Origin: Cycas panzhihuaensis | Taxonomy: Eukaryota > Cycadophyta | Length of the DNA: 64,000 bases | NCBI GenBank assembly: GCA_023213395.1 | Contig: CM041465.1 | Location: 149,551,741-149,615,740, forward strand | Direction: 5' to 3' | In this document: in pieces, positions 48,071 to 60,669 of the stretch | Position numbering within the stretch: position 1 is the stretch's first letter | Layout: each line of letters starts with the position of its first letter | Program-made: the position numbers and the translations under genes | The notes under the pieces: generated by a model | Seen by the model: only the letters and a program-made list of their open reading frames with translations | Databases searched by the model: none | Told to the model about the DNA's origin: nothing

Positions 48071-48371
48071 TTTTTTTTTTTTTTTTTTGATATCTAGAGG
48101 AGAACCTCTAGCCACCCTTGGTACAAAGTTCCGAAGTAAGGGGGACCCCTAGGATCCAGGTTTTCATACCGCCTTTGTACTGGCTACGCTTGGAGTTCAT
48201 ACCGCCATTGTACAGCTGGCACACACTCAACGAACTTTGGTCAGACTACTTTCTTTACAGCAGCAGACGCCGGTCATACTACTTCCCTGTGAAGTGACTT
48301 GCACTTATGAGTTTTGAACCTGGGTCTCACCTTGGTAATCACCACAACTTACCAATCCACCCAGCCCCATG
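48071..48371 (-). mobile_element. tRNA-derived SINE
   Basis: A roughly 300-bp GC-richer insert flanked by a 19-bp target duplication, with a poly-T run (48,069-48,088) at the left end that is the poly-A tail of a minus-strand retroposon. The right (5') end has tRNA-like RNA polymerase III promoter boxes on the minus strand: a box A-like TGGATTGGTAAG (48,359-48,348) and a box B-like GGTTCAAAACT (48,320-48,310), about 30 bases apart. No coding capacity; it would be mobilised by LINE enzymes. The internal sequence contains a repeated CATACCGCC(A/T)TTGTAC unit (near 48,167-48,180 and 48,200-48,215). Confidence 0.86.
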
Positions 48372-48390
48372 AGGTGACATCTATGGTCTT
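48372..48390. repeat. SINE target site duplication, right
   Basis: AGGTGACATCTATGGTCTT, 18 of 19 bases the same as 48,052-48,070. Confidence 0.88.
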
Positions 48391-49719
48391 GACTCTAGCC
48401 TATTTTACACATATACTTATGCCCTTACATCACCTAGTCATGTTAATAACATCTTGAATAGAAGGTTGTGTTAATATTTATTTTAACATTAGAAATATTT
48501 TTTTGTGCCTCCTAATGTTAAACTCATAAAATATTTGCATTGCCTTCAATACTTGCATTACATTACCTTCATTGATATTTATGGTTTTTTTTTTTTTTTT
48601 TTTTTTAAATATAATCTAGCCAAGTATAGTGGTGACTTACCATTGTGTGTGTGTATGTATGTATATACATATACATATACATACACACACACACACACAT
48701 ACACACACACACACACACAATATTTTCCTACTTCAATTTTATACATTTGTGGCTACAAAAAATCTATGTGGATTTCACACATAACATTAATGTAGGCTAC
48801 CTTGTTACCAATTCGTATCATCTTATACTAAACTATGCTTTCCTTGCTAATTCTTATCATGTGCTAATTAGTACTAGCTATCATGAAGAGTTCAATCAAG
48901 AGTTTAGTGCTCTACTCATATATTTTTAAATTGTGAACACTTATATGGTTAATTATTTAATCATTCTTTATATTCTAGTAAGATCCCTATCTATAGCCCA
49001 CTTTGTTTTACAGCTAACAGGTTACATTCAATAGTTAAATTGACTAAGAATTATTTTCTTAAATGGGGCTAATTCATTTTCAAGTTACTATTTTCAAACC
49101 AAGACTTCTCTCTACTCCAATGGCTATAACTCTCACCAATAAAGTTAAAATTTAGTTCTATTAGCTTTAGGTTAAAGTACATTTCTACTTGAATGAAACA
49201 AGTGGTCATATGACTATATTTCATTTTCATTTAATATACTTTTTAATTATTCTATTTGATATAAAATTTAGTTGAGCCTTATATGTTAAAAGGCTAATTC
49301 TTTTATAGATATTTTAATACATACCTTAGGCATCTGATATATCAAAATTGAATATTGTCTAAAGCATTAGATTTCATTTTCTATCCTTTATTGAGTGGTT
49401 AAAACTTTACAATTTTTTTAAGTCATTAAATATAACTTTTTTATGTTCAAGATTGACACTAGTTATGGGCTTCCTGCATGATGCCTTTTATATAAACTAG
49501 ATCAATTTCAATTTGTAAGCTCTTATTAATATAAAAAATTATTTTTAATATGGTTTAGTTCCAATTTAGACATTTATCTAAGTCCTCGAGTTGAAGAGGG
49601 ACAAATCTTGTTACTTTTGAGTGCCTATCTTATTGTCTTTTTTTAGTGCTTTCATTACACTTTATTTTTAAGTACTTTACATTTCAAAAAGTTATTTTTT
49701 AAGGTAATCTTTTGATTAT
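48391..49719. other. AT-rich DNA, no gene
   Basis: Stop-dense. It holds a poly-T run (about 48,586-48,606) and the microsatellite below. It could be the leader or LTR of the copia gag scrap that follows, but I see no primer site. Confidence 0.5.
48640..48719. repeat. Compound (GT)n-(TATAC)n-(CA)n microsatellite
   Basis: GTGTGTGT, then GTAT/TATACA words, then CA runs; self-complementary overall, like a small version of the array in Copia-2. Confidence 0.93.
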
Positions 49720-50420
49720 GGCATCAAATATTAGAAATGCTATGCAAGATTTTTTTAAATTGGAGTAGGCATATGAAGCCAATCTTTATTGCTAAAGATA
49801 TGTGGAAGCTTGTTGAAACAAGTTATGGATCACTTACTAAAAACACCATGGAGGATGAGAAGAAAAGTTTCAAGGAGAATGAAAAGAGAGATAATGAGGC
49901 ACTTACTTTTATCTTTTACATACTATAGGACCTATCTTATTAAGAGTCAGTGAAGTAACAACATCAAAGGAGGCATGGGACACACTAAAAGTGATATACA
50001 GAGGAGCAACATCATTAAAGCTTCAAACTTTAAGGAAAAAATTTGAGAATCTAAGGAAGACTATTCATGAAGGAGTTAATGATTTTATTACAAAGATTTA
50101 AGGCCTAATTAATAGGATGAGGGCCCTAAGAGAGGTGATTAGAAAATAAAGAGCAGTTGGAAAATCCTTAAGGTGTGTAAGTGATATCAAACAGTTTGAG
50201 ATGGTGGCCATTAGTATAGAAGTTTTTAAGGATCTTAGCACCTTTAAGATAGAACAACTAAGTTCCATGCTACTAGTAGTAGAAGAAAAGAAAAGAGGAA
50301 GTAAATCTCTTAAACATGCTTTTACTACTAAGGTAAAAATTAGACCCACTTACCAAGGATAAAGTTCAAGGGGTAGAGGTTAATTCCCTAAAGATAGAGG
50401 CCAACATAGAAACTAGTTTC
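49720..50420 (+). pseudogene. Isolated Ty1/copia gag fragment
   Basis: Broken plus-strand frames give the UBN2-type gag: KDMWKLVETSYGSLT, KRDNEALTFIFYIL, then (next frame) SLKLQTL.KKFENLRKTIHE, INRMRALREVI, KSLRCVSDIKQFEMVAISIE, FKDLSTFKIEQLSSML. It is the same region as Copia-1 gag (4,210-4,731), but on the other strand and a different copy. No zinc knuckle, protease or LTR follows; Tat-B begins shortly after. A truncated relic. Confidence 0.75.
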
Positions 50421-50553
50421 AAAGATAAGGTCTATTTCACCAAAATCTTTCCTTTAATTCATCTTCTTTTATTTAGTTCATTATTTTACATGATCATGGG
50501 TATATTTACTTGATTTAATGAGATGGTAATTGATTATTTGAGATATCATGTTA

Positions 50554-52832
50554 TGTTTCCATTGAATTTCATGTGATTATGGTAAAATAAAATGTAAATA
50601 ATTAATGATGATTGATGTTTGGATGATGATGAATGTATTTTTGTGTCTTCTATGTGTAGATGAATGAAACTATAGCATTAAAATCTTTCCTTTAAACAAT
50701 TCTAATCTTCTTTTTACTTCTAAAACACTCATTTTTTCCACCTTTTCTTCTTGATTTTATACATTGGCTATCAATTTTTTGATAAATTTTTAGGCTTATG
50801 CTTAATCTATCACTTTTTATAGGTTATTTTTTAACTTTGATGAAGTCATGTCACTTTAATTTTTTGGTAATAATTTAAGCCTTTTAAAGTTTATTTGTCT
50901 TTTTTTTTTGCTATCCCCTTTCTTTAGTATTGCAAAAAATGCGACTAATCATATTTTATGTAGAAAGTCATATTTTTTGTTCTATATAAAATGTAACTGA
51001 TCGCATTTTATTAACGAAATTATGTTTTTAGTTTTTCATGAAATGCGATCAATCATATTTTTTACTATCATACATGCAAAATTTTTAGTCAGATACACCA
51101 ATTTTTTTCTAGTTTTTTATGCCACCATCTAGATTTTGTGGAAACTCTTTCTTCATGCCCAAAATCTCCCTAAAACCCTTAGAGGGGGGAAGGAGGGTAA
51201 TGATGGTATGATTATGTGATTGTGAGTTTTGGTAATTGCATCTTTTTAGAGAAAAAAAATGAGAATTAAGAGGGAAAGAAGCTTGGAGCTTTTAAAATCT
51301 GATCTATGATATTAGGATCTAACTTTCTAAGGCTTATTAAGGTCTTTTATTTGCCACAAATTATGATTTCAAACTCCAATACTCTTTCAAGAAGTGTGCT
51401 AATTCTTTTCTGCCATTCTCCTATTCTTTTCTGAGACTTCTTAGATGATTTTATATCTAGATTATGCTTTCTTCCTTACTTTATTTCAATATTGCTTATT
51501 ATTGTGTTTTTTCCTTAAGTAAATCTTGGCTGAAATGGCAGCCTTTTGTGGCAACAAAGGGAGTTATTTATTATGGAGAGAGATCTTCCTATTCATATTA
51601 ATACATAGCTACTCCTTCCCATTATTCATAGTAGGCTAAATTTCCTAAGAGATTTTTGCCTTGTCCCCTTCTTCTTGATGACAATTTTATGATCTTTTCT
51701 CAGTTTCTTCTTTTTTAATGCTTGTTTTAAAGGAAAGAATTGGTGAAAGTTTGGTCACTTAAAGGGAGATTGCTATCCTGAGGTACAAAAATCATTATTT
51801 CTATAGAGGATTCTTATGGTGGTTTAATGTTATTCCTTGATTCTTTGCTTGATTTCTCCTTTCTTATAAATAAGATACATGAATAGAAAAGAGTAAGAAT
51901 AATAGCCTTTGTATGCTTCATTGCTATTTTCTATCAAAAGAAATAGAATGAACATGACAAACTCATGGTTGCATATCATTGCATGGATAGTGAAATCTTG
52001 TTATTCTCTTGATTTAGCTCTTTAATTAATTGTATGAATAAACTCATGCTTGTATGGCAATTATGAGACTTGCATGTTATATTCTATTGGCTGTAATTTT
52101 CTTGAGGACTATTATATGTTTTTGAAACTGGAAATCATATTGGAGAGACATACATATAAATTGAATAATAGTTTAAGGAGCATTATAATTTTTTCAAATT
52201 TCATCAATTGGTACGTATGAAGAGTTTTTTAAACAAAGTTTATATCTTATTTCTTTTCATCTTTCTTTTTTTTGTTGTTGTTTTAAAAGCTTAGAAAGTA
52301 ATTCATTTTTTTGTAAAGTTTATTTCCTTTAAACAAAAAATAAGAGACAAAAAAAAAAAGTGTATGTGATTTTTCCTTCTTTGTTTGAGTTGAAGTGTGA
52401 TTTTCCTTTAGTTTTATTAGTGCACTTTGACACTGTTGAAAGTGTATAATCATTTCTTTGTTTTAATCTTTTTAATCTTCCCTTCATTTAATTAAACTCA
52501 AAACATTCAAAAAAATATAAGGAAAGAAATGATAAACAAAGAACAAAGAAAACAAAACAAAAACATTTTTAGTGTAACTTCAAACTTAGATATCCTCTAC
52601 TTAATTATGTCAACTAACATATTCCTTTACTGCTATTTCATATGCTAGCCTTTTCACTCTTTAAATCATATATGACCTAATTACACAAACAAGTACAGAT
52701 TACTTCTTAGGAGTTGGAAAAATTAGTCTTAATATTTCTATAGGTCTACATATCTCCTAATATTCACTTGAAACATACAAAACATAATGTTATTAAGAGG
52801 TACTTAGCCTAGGCCTAACTTGAAAGTAGCCA
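50554..52832 (+). repeat. Putative 5' LTR of Tat-B
   Basis: A 2.28-kb non-coding stretch ending AGCCA just before the primer site, beginning tentatively at TGTTTCC as in Tat-A and Tat-C. The length fits the family. No partner LTR is visible, so the start is a guess from the family termini. Confidence 0.42.
50937..51064. repeat. Three 51-52-bp repeats, each led by a 22-bp near-palindrome
   Basis: AAAATGCGACTAATCATATT (50,937), AAAATGTAACTGATCGCATT (50,988) and GAAATGCGATCAATCATATT (51,040). All fit a parent palindrome of the form AAATGCGA-TN-ATCGCATTT decayed by transitions. Spacing is 51 and 52 bases. Confidence 0.75.
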
Positions 52833-52838
52833 TTTTTT

Positions 52839-52858
52839 TGGCAACTATACTGGGGAGT
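52839..52858 (+). other. Primer binding site of Tat-B
   Basis: TGGCAACTATACTGGGGAGT, matching the Tat-A site TGGCGACCATACTAGGGACT at 15 of 20 positions. Confidence 0.75.
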
Positions 52859-52895
52859 TGCCTTTTGTTTTTATTTATCATACACTTTTAAATAA

Positions 52896-55020
52896 TGGAA
52901 ATAACTCCTCTCTCTCATCAAAGAAGTTCTTTGAGACATTAAGACCTTCCTCCAAATTTTGTACCTCAACAAGTCTAACCTACTCAAGAAGTTTTATCTA
53001 CACATGAGGATTTTCTTGAGCATCAAGTATATGATACTTATGTGTATCCCCATGAGAAATTAGAATAATTATATGAAGTGTTTGTCAATTAAGGGTACCT
53101 CGAGATACCTTGTCAACTTGTTGGAAGTACCCTTTTTCCCACCTCTTCTTTTATTCAAGAAGAGGCTCTCCTTGTTCAAGCACCTCCACCTTACCTTGAG
53201 CCAGTCCTTGTGAGGATCCCCTCTCCCATTCATATGCCTGGCTATCATGATCCTTTCTATTATGAGACTCATACCATGAACACCTCTTATTAACATCATT
53301 AGTTTGACTTGCTTTATAAGGAGTATGAGTCTATATAAGTTGAATCATCTAATACCCCTATGGTGAATCAATCTCCTTTGTTGTTCCATCCTCCCACACC
53401 TAGACCCCTTTCTTCTTATTTAAGGGAGGTTGCAGATAATAAATTGGTTCATTCTCAACCTCTTCCTTCACCTCATTTATTATAAGAACAAGAATGTCCT
53501 TCTCACGAGAGACCACTTGAGCCACCCATTTAAGAGAACCTTATTTCTCCTTATATTCCTACATCGCACCATGTAATTCAATCCTCTTCTATCCTACAAA
53601 TAACTTATTGTTATTCTAGAAGAGCCACTTCCTCACATTTTATTATTGTTTTAACTCAATTTCCATAACATGTTTCTAATAGAGTTATCCCTTAGAGTGT
53701 TAGGCCTCCTTTCTCTTCTTCTAGATTATCTAATTTGGTCTCATCCTCTAATCCCACCTTGCATATTTAAGCTATCTACTCTTATACTATAGTTACCCAA
53801 TATCAATCTATAAGACAAACTAATCCTACATCATCATCCCATGTATCTAGGCCATTTCCTCAACAAAATTTTATTCCTCTATTTAACCATATATTTCCTC
53901 AATATCCTATGCCTCAAACTAATTTTGTGGTTAACCCTTCAATATGGTTTAACCTCTCTTCCTTTCTCCCAACCTAATCCATCCCTCATAAACAACAACC
54001 TATTCCTTCTACCACCCCTTACTCATCATCCTTACCTCAATGTTCTTTAATGTTGAGGCTAGGGAAACCTTTCCTAGATTATATGGGATCTCCTTTTCCA
54101 TGTGAGATTCTCTTATATCTTATCTCCCATGCCTCCCTTCCTACTTGAAATACCTAATTTTTTTGGTGAATCTTTTCAAGACCTATCATCCCACATATAA
54201 GTGTTTATGCCTACATACACTGACTTCATGCCATATAATTATATCATGATGCACTTATTCCTTAAGTCACTCCAAGGTGATGCTTTGAAGTGGTTTTATC
54301 ACCTTCCCTTTATCTCCATTCTATCATTCCAATAATTAGTTGATTCCTTCATCAATTATTTTGATGTAGCAAGACCCTTTGAGTCTGGGATTAAATCACT
54401 ATTCATTATCAAGTAGAATTATGATGAAACTTCTAGAGATTTTATGAGAAGATTTCAAGATTAGTGCATGCCACTCTCAATTAGACTTTAATATTCTCTT
54501 TAACTTGTTTATTAATGCCTTAAGACCTTGATCAATGCCTTACTTTAGAGACCTTTGAAATCTAGGCAGGTATTAAAAAACTTAGTAAATTGGTTCCTTC
54601 AAAAGAACTAGTTCAAGCACCTAAGGCCTTTCATTCTAAACCAACTTATGATCACTTGATTTCTTCAATTAGATCATTAGGGTATGTAATTAATACAAAG
54701 TTATATATTAATAACTTCACTCCTAATCCTTCTAATTAAGAAGCAAAAGTTATTCACCTAAGTAAAAGTAGAAAACATCAAACCCCACCTATATCTTCTC
54801 CTCCTATGAGGAAGACTAAGTAGTGTTCTTTCCCCCAGACTGATACACATGATAGGAGTCAATGTCATATGGTTTAACTAATGAATCAAAGGAATACTAC
54901 TCAAAGTAATCAAGCTTCTAAATCATCTAAATCTTAATTAATTTATAAAGATCCATTGCCTAAACATGATGATAAAGAGGAGAAGGACAAGAAAGATAAG
55001 GAAAAGTAGACTGTAAGTAG
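52896..55020 (+). pseudogene. Tat-B gag, broken
   Basis: A Pro/Ser-rich N-terminal part (for example PPPYLEPVLVRIPSPIHMPG near 53,190-53,245) is followed by the capsid block YNYIMMHLFLKSLQGDALKWF (54,237-54,297), INYFDVARPFESGIKSL and RDFMRRFQD, nearly the same as in Tat-A. A remnant of the zinc finger, CSFPQTDTHDRSQC, is near 54,823-54,865, with the His of the CX3H pair read as Gln. Numerous in-frame stops. Confidence 0.8.
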
Positions 55021-55254
55021 CGAAGGTGAACCTTCTAATTTTGATTCATGAAACAAATAAATTACCTCTTCTAATCCTTCATTAAAGTGTGCTAATAGTA
55101 AAACTCACCCACATCCTAAAGGTGGAAAAACTAAAAGAACTATTAATATGGTTAAGGCTACAAAGAGTGCAGGTCCTTCTAAATCATCTGATGATTTGAT
55201 GACTAAAAATCCTAACTCTTTACCCCTAGTTCCTCCTCATCCTATTAGAGTTTG

Positions 55255-55870
55255 ATCTATTCCTTATAGATTAAAGGATGGGTCGTTTTCTTTAGTTGAT
55301 AAGTTGAAGACTATTCTCATTAGCATTTCAGTCATAGACTTGTCGAAGTGTTTCCTTGAGCAACACCAACTCTTATTTGGTACATTAGGAGTCCCTGCCT
55401 CTATTGGATCATCTACTTCTGTCCTTTCTTTTAAATTAGCTACTTTACCCACTCAGATTAAGTACTCTTCTAATGATATTCCCTCATTCTATATCAAAAT
55501 TATTAAAGATGATATAAACATTAAACATGTCATCATTGATGAGGGTTCATCTTTTAATATAATCCCTCTTCATCTTGTTGAGGGCTTAGAGATTTTGGTC
55601 TTCAACCTATGTGAGTGGATTTTCTAAGGCTATGAAAAAAACCAAAAAGCTCCCCTTCATCAAGTCACTCTCCCTTTGACTTTGGAAGAAAAAATCATTT
55701 ATGTCGAATTAACTATCATTGATCTTAATATTGAGTATAATATCCTTTTAGGTATACCTTGGATTACCCAAATGGTTTTTGTTTTCTCTTTCTTTTTTGG
55801 TAAACTCTAGTTCATTCATGAAGGTGAGTTGAAAATTATCAAGTATAAACCTAAACCTATTAAGAAATTA
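55255..55870 (+). pseudogene. Tat-B protease, broken
   Basis: FSLVDKLKTILISISVIDLS leads in; the active-site strand reads VIIDEGSSFNIIPL (about 55,530-55,570; Tat-A has DNGSS), and the end motif is YNILLGIPWI (about 55,738-55,768), then FIHEGELKIIKY. The frame 55,304-55,627 stays open through the active site; a stop and a shift follow. Confidence 0.78.
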
Positions 55871-57100
55871 GTGTCCTTTATTGAGATTGTTATCAAACCT
55901 GGTGAGTCATCTAATTCTTCAGAATACTTCTTTTAATCTTTAGGCTTAAGGTAATATTTTTCCATTGAAACTTCTCTTCCTCATGGAGAGGTAAACTATT
56001 GATATGATTGAAATTATTCTCTTTAAACTAGGTTCTTTGTCTTCCTTTAGTATCATTGGTCATGTGTCGTCACCTCAACCTACCACTTCTCCTTCTTCTT
56101 CCTTTAAAGAAGAGACATCTGATTCTAGTTAGCTTTATAAAGAACTTCCCATAGTTCAGGTATCTAATTCAAATCCTTTACTTTCAAGTCAATGCTATTT
56201 TCCACAAGTTCTATGTTTACCTTCAGTTAGAGGTGCTTCAATTTCTTTCATTATAACTATTCCTTTACCGAAGAAAGTAGTTTCAACCTCATATAAAGTG
56301 CCTATACCTATAATAGCTTCTTTCTTTTGGTCCTCTCTTTTCATTACGCTGTTTAACAAATATGAAAGGAAAATGTTAGTGCATAAGCACCTAGACTTGG
56401 TACCTAATGATGAGGTTATTTTACCCTCTACCTCATCATCTGAAATAAATCAGATTATACCCAATAGAGTTTGAGAGGTTAACTTAGTTTTAATTATTTT
56501 CTTTCTCCCTCATCACTCTATTGATGATTTCTCATCATCTCTTATTCATATGACTTTATTTGATTATGATCATTCCCTTGATTGTGATAAATTTTACCAA
56601 GTTTTTACTTTGACTTAGGAGTTAATTAATAGACCTATCCCTTTATCCAAGTTCCTTCTATTATTGATTTTTTACTAACTCATTGAAACCTTTTGCTTGA
56701 AGTTCCCTAATTTCCTAAGTCATTATGTCCTTTTTATGGTTTGTTAAAGAACATTATTCTTGTTAATCTCTTCCACTTGGATCATTTCAAAAATGACAAG
56801 GAAATCCTTGAGTATATAGCTGGTCTTACCCCTAGTTTTCCTCCTCAGCATCATAAGTTGGGCAAAACTAATAGAATCAAACTTACCATTAGCCACCCAT
56901 TCTTAATCTAAGGAACTAGCTTCTCTTGAAGAAGGTAATGCCATGCTCATAGGTGAGACTATTGATATTGACTTAAAGTTAGGCAATACTTCCAAAATCA
57001 TTAAAGTTAGAGCTAATTGATCCTTCAAAGAGATCTTTTAGTTTAAGGATCTCTTTTGAGAATTTTATTCCATCTTTGCTTCGAATTATAATGACATTCA
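55871..57100 (+). pseudogene. Tat-B protease-RT spacer
   Basis: A degraded Ser/Pro-rich linker. The end shows EILEYIAGLTPSFPPQHHKL (about 56,800-56,855) and LEEGNAM, collinear with Tat-A 37,940-38,133. No enzyme motif. Confidence 0.55.
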
Positions 57101-57990
57101 GGGTCTTCACCTTGATATTATTGAACATAACATTATTACTATCCCTAGCATCAAACCTAAACATAAAAAACAAATGCCCATCTATCCTTATTTGTCCACT
57201 GTAATTAAATAAGAAGTTGAGAAATTATTGAAAGTTTAATTTATTAAGAGTGTTGATTACTCTCAATGGGTTTCAAATATAGTTTTAGTTGATAAGAAAA
57301 ATGATTTCATCTAAATTTGTATTGATTTTTGAGATATCAATGATGTTTGTCCCAAGGATAACTTTCTTTTGCCCTTTATAGATTAAATTTAGGACCAAAC
57401 TACTGGTTTTAAAGTCATGTCTCTTATGGATGGTTTCTCTAGATATAATAAAATCTCAATTGCATCTCAAGATCATCATAAAATGACTTTCACTACTCTT
57501 TGGAGAACTTTTATTCACAAAGTCATGCCTTTCAGATTAAAAAATAGTAGAGCTATGTATTAAAGAGCAATGATCTTTATTTTCTATGATTTAATTAGTA
57601 ATATTATTACCATGTATCTAAATGATATGCTTGCCCTTTCTCATCATCAAGAAGAGCATTTTTGTATTTTAAGAATGATCTTCAAGAGATGTCAAAAGTA
57701 TCATTTGTGCATGAATCCCTCTAAATGTTTTTTTGTGGTTACTTTAAGAATAATGCTGGGAAATATCATTTCTCATGATGAAATTAGGGTTGATCATAAT
57801 AAAGTGAAGGTGAGTGTTGAGATGCCCCCTCCAAAACACAAAATAATTTAAATCTTTCTTAGGTAAACTTAGTTTCCTGTGATGTTTCATCATTAATTTT
57901 ACTTTAGATGTTAAGCCCCTTACCAATCTCTTAAAGAAGGATATTTTATTATAATGGACCCCTCAAGTTCAGGAGTCTTTTAATAAATTA
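57101..57990 (+). pseudogene. Tat-B reverse transcriptase, broken
   Basis: DIQGLHLDIIEHNI (lead-in), VEKLLKV, YSQWVSNIVLVDKKN, IDF.DINDVCPKDNF, LMDGFSRYNKISIA (first catalytic Asp kept), MTFTTLWRTFIHKVMPF, and in the frame 57,570-57,851 MYLNDMLALSHHQEEHFCIL: the YVDD box reads YLND, so its first Asp is lost. CMNPSKCFF follows. About ten stops; dead. This is the segment missing from Tat-A. Confidence 0.82.
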
Positions 57991-58440
57991 AAACATGCAT
58001 TAGTCTCATCTCCTATTCTTACTCCTCTAATTTTTAATAAGCCCTTTATGTTATATAGTTCTTCCTTGAAAGAGTCATTAGTGGGAATGTTAGTACAAGA
58101 AGATGATTTTGGTAAAGAGAGAGCTATTTACTTTATTAGTAGAACATTAGTTGCAGCTAAACTTCATTATCCTCTTATAGAAAAAGAATATCTTTCTTTG
58201 ATCTTTATCACCAAGAAGCTATGTTATTACCTCCTTGGTAATATAATACTCCCTATCATTCAAGATGATCCTATTAGACACCTATTAACTAGAACAAACC
58301 TTACTAGACATTTAGGTAAGCGATCACTATTGTTAGAAGAGTTTAATTTTTAAATTATTAATAGGAAATCTAAGAAAGAAATCGTTATACTAGGGATCAT
58401 GGCTAACTCCCCTTTACTAAATCCTAATAATCAACCCATT
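57991..58440 (+). pseudogene. Tat-B RNase H
   Basis: The frame 58,048-58,353 is open: LYSSSLKESLVGMLVQEDD, ERAIYFISRTL, LHYPLIEKEYLSLIFITKKL, DDPIRHLLTRTNLTRHLGK. It matches the Tat-lineage RNase H pattern (LY...S..AV.AVLV.E, YYVSR.L..AE.RY..IEK). The first catalytic Asp (usually SD or SV.D) is not evident. Confidence 0.72.
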
Positions 58441-58569
58441 AATGATAGACTTCCTGATGAGCATGCCCTTTAGATCCAAGTTATTCCTCCTAATGACCCT
58501 TAGTATGGAGAGATTAAATCTTACCTATGTGATCAAACTCTTTCTTCTTCTTTTACGTCAAAGAAGAAT

Positions 58570-59731
58570 TTGGTCTACTGCCTAACAGTATTTTGATGAT
58601 GTACTTTATAAAGATTCCTTCGATGGGATTTTATTAAGATGTCTTTCCTTTCATGAAGCTCTTATGACCTTAATAGAATGCCATGATGGGATATGTGGTG
58701 GATATTTTAGTGGCCAATCTACTGCCTAACACATCTTTCGTATGGGGTACTACTAGCTTACCTTGTTTAAAGATTCACATACTTATATTTAGAAATATGA
58801 GAAATTCCAATCCCATGCTACACTAATCCATAAGCCTATATAAGAATTAAAATCTGTTATTTCTCCTTAGTCCTTCTTCTAATGGGGTTTTGATCTCATT
58901 GGAAAAATCTTTCCTACTTTATCTAATGGCCATAAATTTATTATTACTATAATAGAATATTTTACTAAATGGAATAAATCCATTCCATTAGTTTTAGCCA
59001 CAAGAAAGATAATTTCTACTTTCATTTTTTAATATATTATTTATAGATTTAGGGTACCTGATATCATCATCACCAATAATAGATATTCATTTTGTAATCC
59101 TAATGTGAATCAACAATGTGATAAATTTTATATAATGCATCGGTTATTTGCCCCTTGTCATCTACAAGATAATGGCTACGTAGAAGCATTCGACAAAACT
59201 TTGGATAAGATTTTAGCCAAGACTATGGTAAGTTCACACCAAGATCCGCATACTGAATTATTTCCAATATTATGGGCATATCATACTTCAATTAGAAATT
59301 CCATAGGTATGACTCCTTTCTCTTTGGTTTATAATGTTGAATCCATTCTTCCTTTAGAAGTCAAAATTCCCTCATTGCATGTGTTATTAAAAGAGTTTAT
59401 AGATGAAGAGTTTTAAAGGGAAGTACATCTTTTAAAACTCAAAAACGTAGATGAGACTCATTTAAAGGCATCATAAAATAATTTGGCTTCTAAATCTAGA
59501 ATTCAAGTTGCCCATAATAGACAACCTAGACCTAGAAAATTCTATATTGGTGACAAGATATTGAAATTAGAGTACTTTGATGATAAACAATGAAAGTTCT
59601 CTCCTAAATGAACTAGACCTTACTTGATTATTAAATACCTAGAGAATGGTGCATACCAAATTTCTATATTTGAGGGCTTAGAGTTTAAGAAGCCCATTAA
59701 TTCTCAATACTTAAGAAAGTTTTACACCTAA
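58570..59731 (+). pseudogene. Tat-B integrase, broken
   Basis: The zinc-binding part is badly decayed (58,580-58,860). The core starts FDLIGKIFPTLSNGHKFIIT (first Asp in FDLIG, about 58,890), VPDIIITNNR replaces the ..I.SDNG. strand, and NGYVEAFDKTLDKILAKT keeps the catalytic Glu (about 59,173-59,225). LWAYHTSIRNSIGMTPFSLV follows in the frame 59,105-59,416. The C-terminus GAYQISIFEGLEFKKPINSQ ends at TAA 59,729-59,731. It gives the template for recognising the fused integrase tail in Tat-A. Confidence 0.82.
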
Positions 59732-60669
59732 CAACATTTTGTCTATGTAATGAGGATAAATTATGGCTCTACAAAGTTATATTATCTAATGAGATAAAAC
59801 TATGGGCAATCTCCTTCTTTAACTATTCTTTATACTCTTTCAACTCTCTCTTGTCTCTATCAAGTGATGTTATACCAAACATATAAGACTATTGTCCTCT
59901 TTTAGTATAGGGGTTGGTTGCTAGAATCTTTCTTTTATCATTATCTTTTATCCTCTTCTCTTTTGAGCTTTAAACTTAGAAGAGAACTTTGGTCTTGAGT
60001 TTCATCCTTGATAATTATTTATGATATAAGATCTATTCTTTTAGCTTTAGTTCTTATACCAGTTGTTTGCTCCATCTCTTATACCTTTTCCTTCACTCTA
60101 TAGTTTTCTCTTTGATTATATATCACCTACTTTTCTTTTCCCTGTTAATCTTTGGTTTACTCTATTTACACTCTTGAGGTGAATGCTCATTCTGCTACCT
60201 TCACTATATGTTTGGAGACATTGTGATTTAGATTTTTTTCATTACCTATAGTTCAATCCTTGAGGAGTTTGGTTCTCCTATCCCATTTTGGTTTTATTAA
60301 AAAGGACCAATCCTTACTACATTTAGAAGGGATATGTTATAATCAGATGATTCTCAAATTCCCTCTCTTGTAAATATTAGAAAAGAAGTTAAAAAGAGAG
60401 AGAGAGAGAGAGAAATATATAAAAAGTACTATTATTACCATCCTCTTATACTTCGAGGCAAGTCACAGGAAGTCTTTATCCCTACCTATATTTACTATAG
60501 GCTAGGTTCATTTAGGTGGGTCATTCATGATTTTAAGATCCAACTATTTGGGTCCATCATGGCGTCAGTTGTGATTGAACCCTATTTGACAACTTTTAAT
60601 CATTAGATTATTATCCTAGTTATGATAATATTCTTTTCCCCTTATAGTCAAAACCATTTCTCTATCATT
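59732..60669. other. Tat-B 3' region, no sense gene seen
   Basis: AT-rich DNA with no domain on the plus strand. It contains the (GA)n stretch at 60,389-60,413. No archaeal-type RNase H is legible here, unlike Tat-A. Confidence 0.45.
60389..60413 (+). repeat. (GA)n purine stretch
   Basis: AAAAAGAGAGAGAGAGAGAG and following; a simple repeat that could also have served as a purine tract. Confidence 0.75.

Noticed and set aside
48301-48371. A free-standing tRNA gene
   Set aside because: Box A- and B-like words are present, but no cloverleaf or anticodon arm can be drawn, and the poly-A tail and long target duplication show a SINE.
50937-51064. Possible CRISPR-like repeat-spacer pattern
   Set aside because: Only three diverged units, no unique spacers, no cas genes, and a plant retrotransposon setting.
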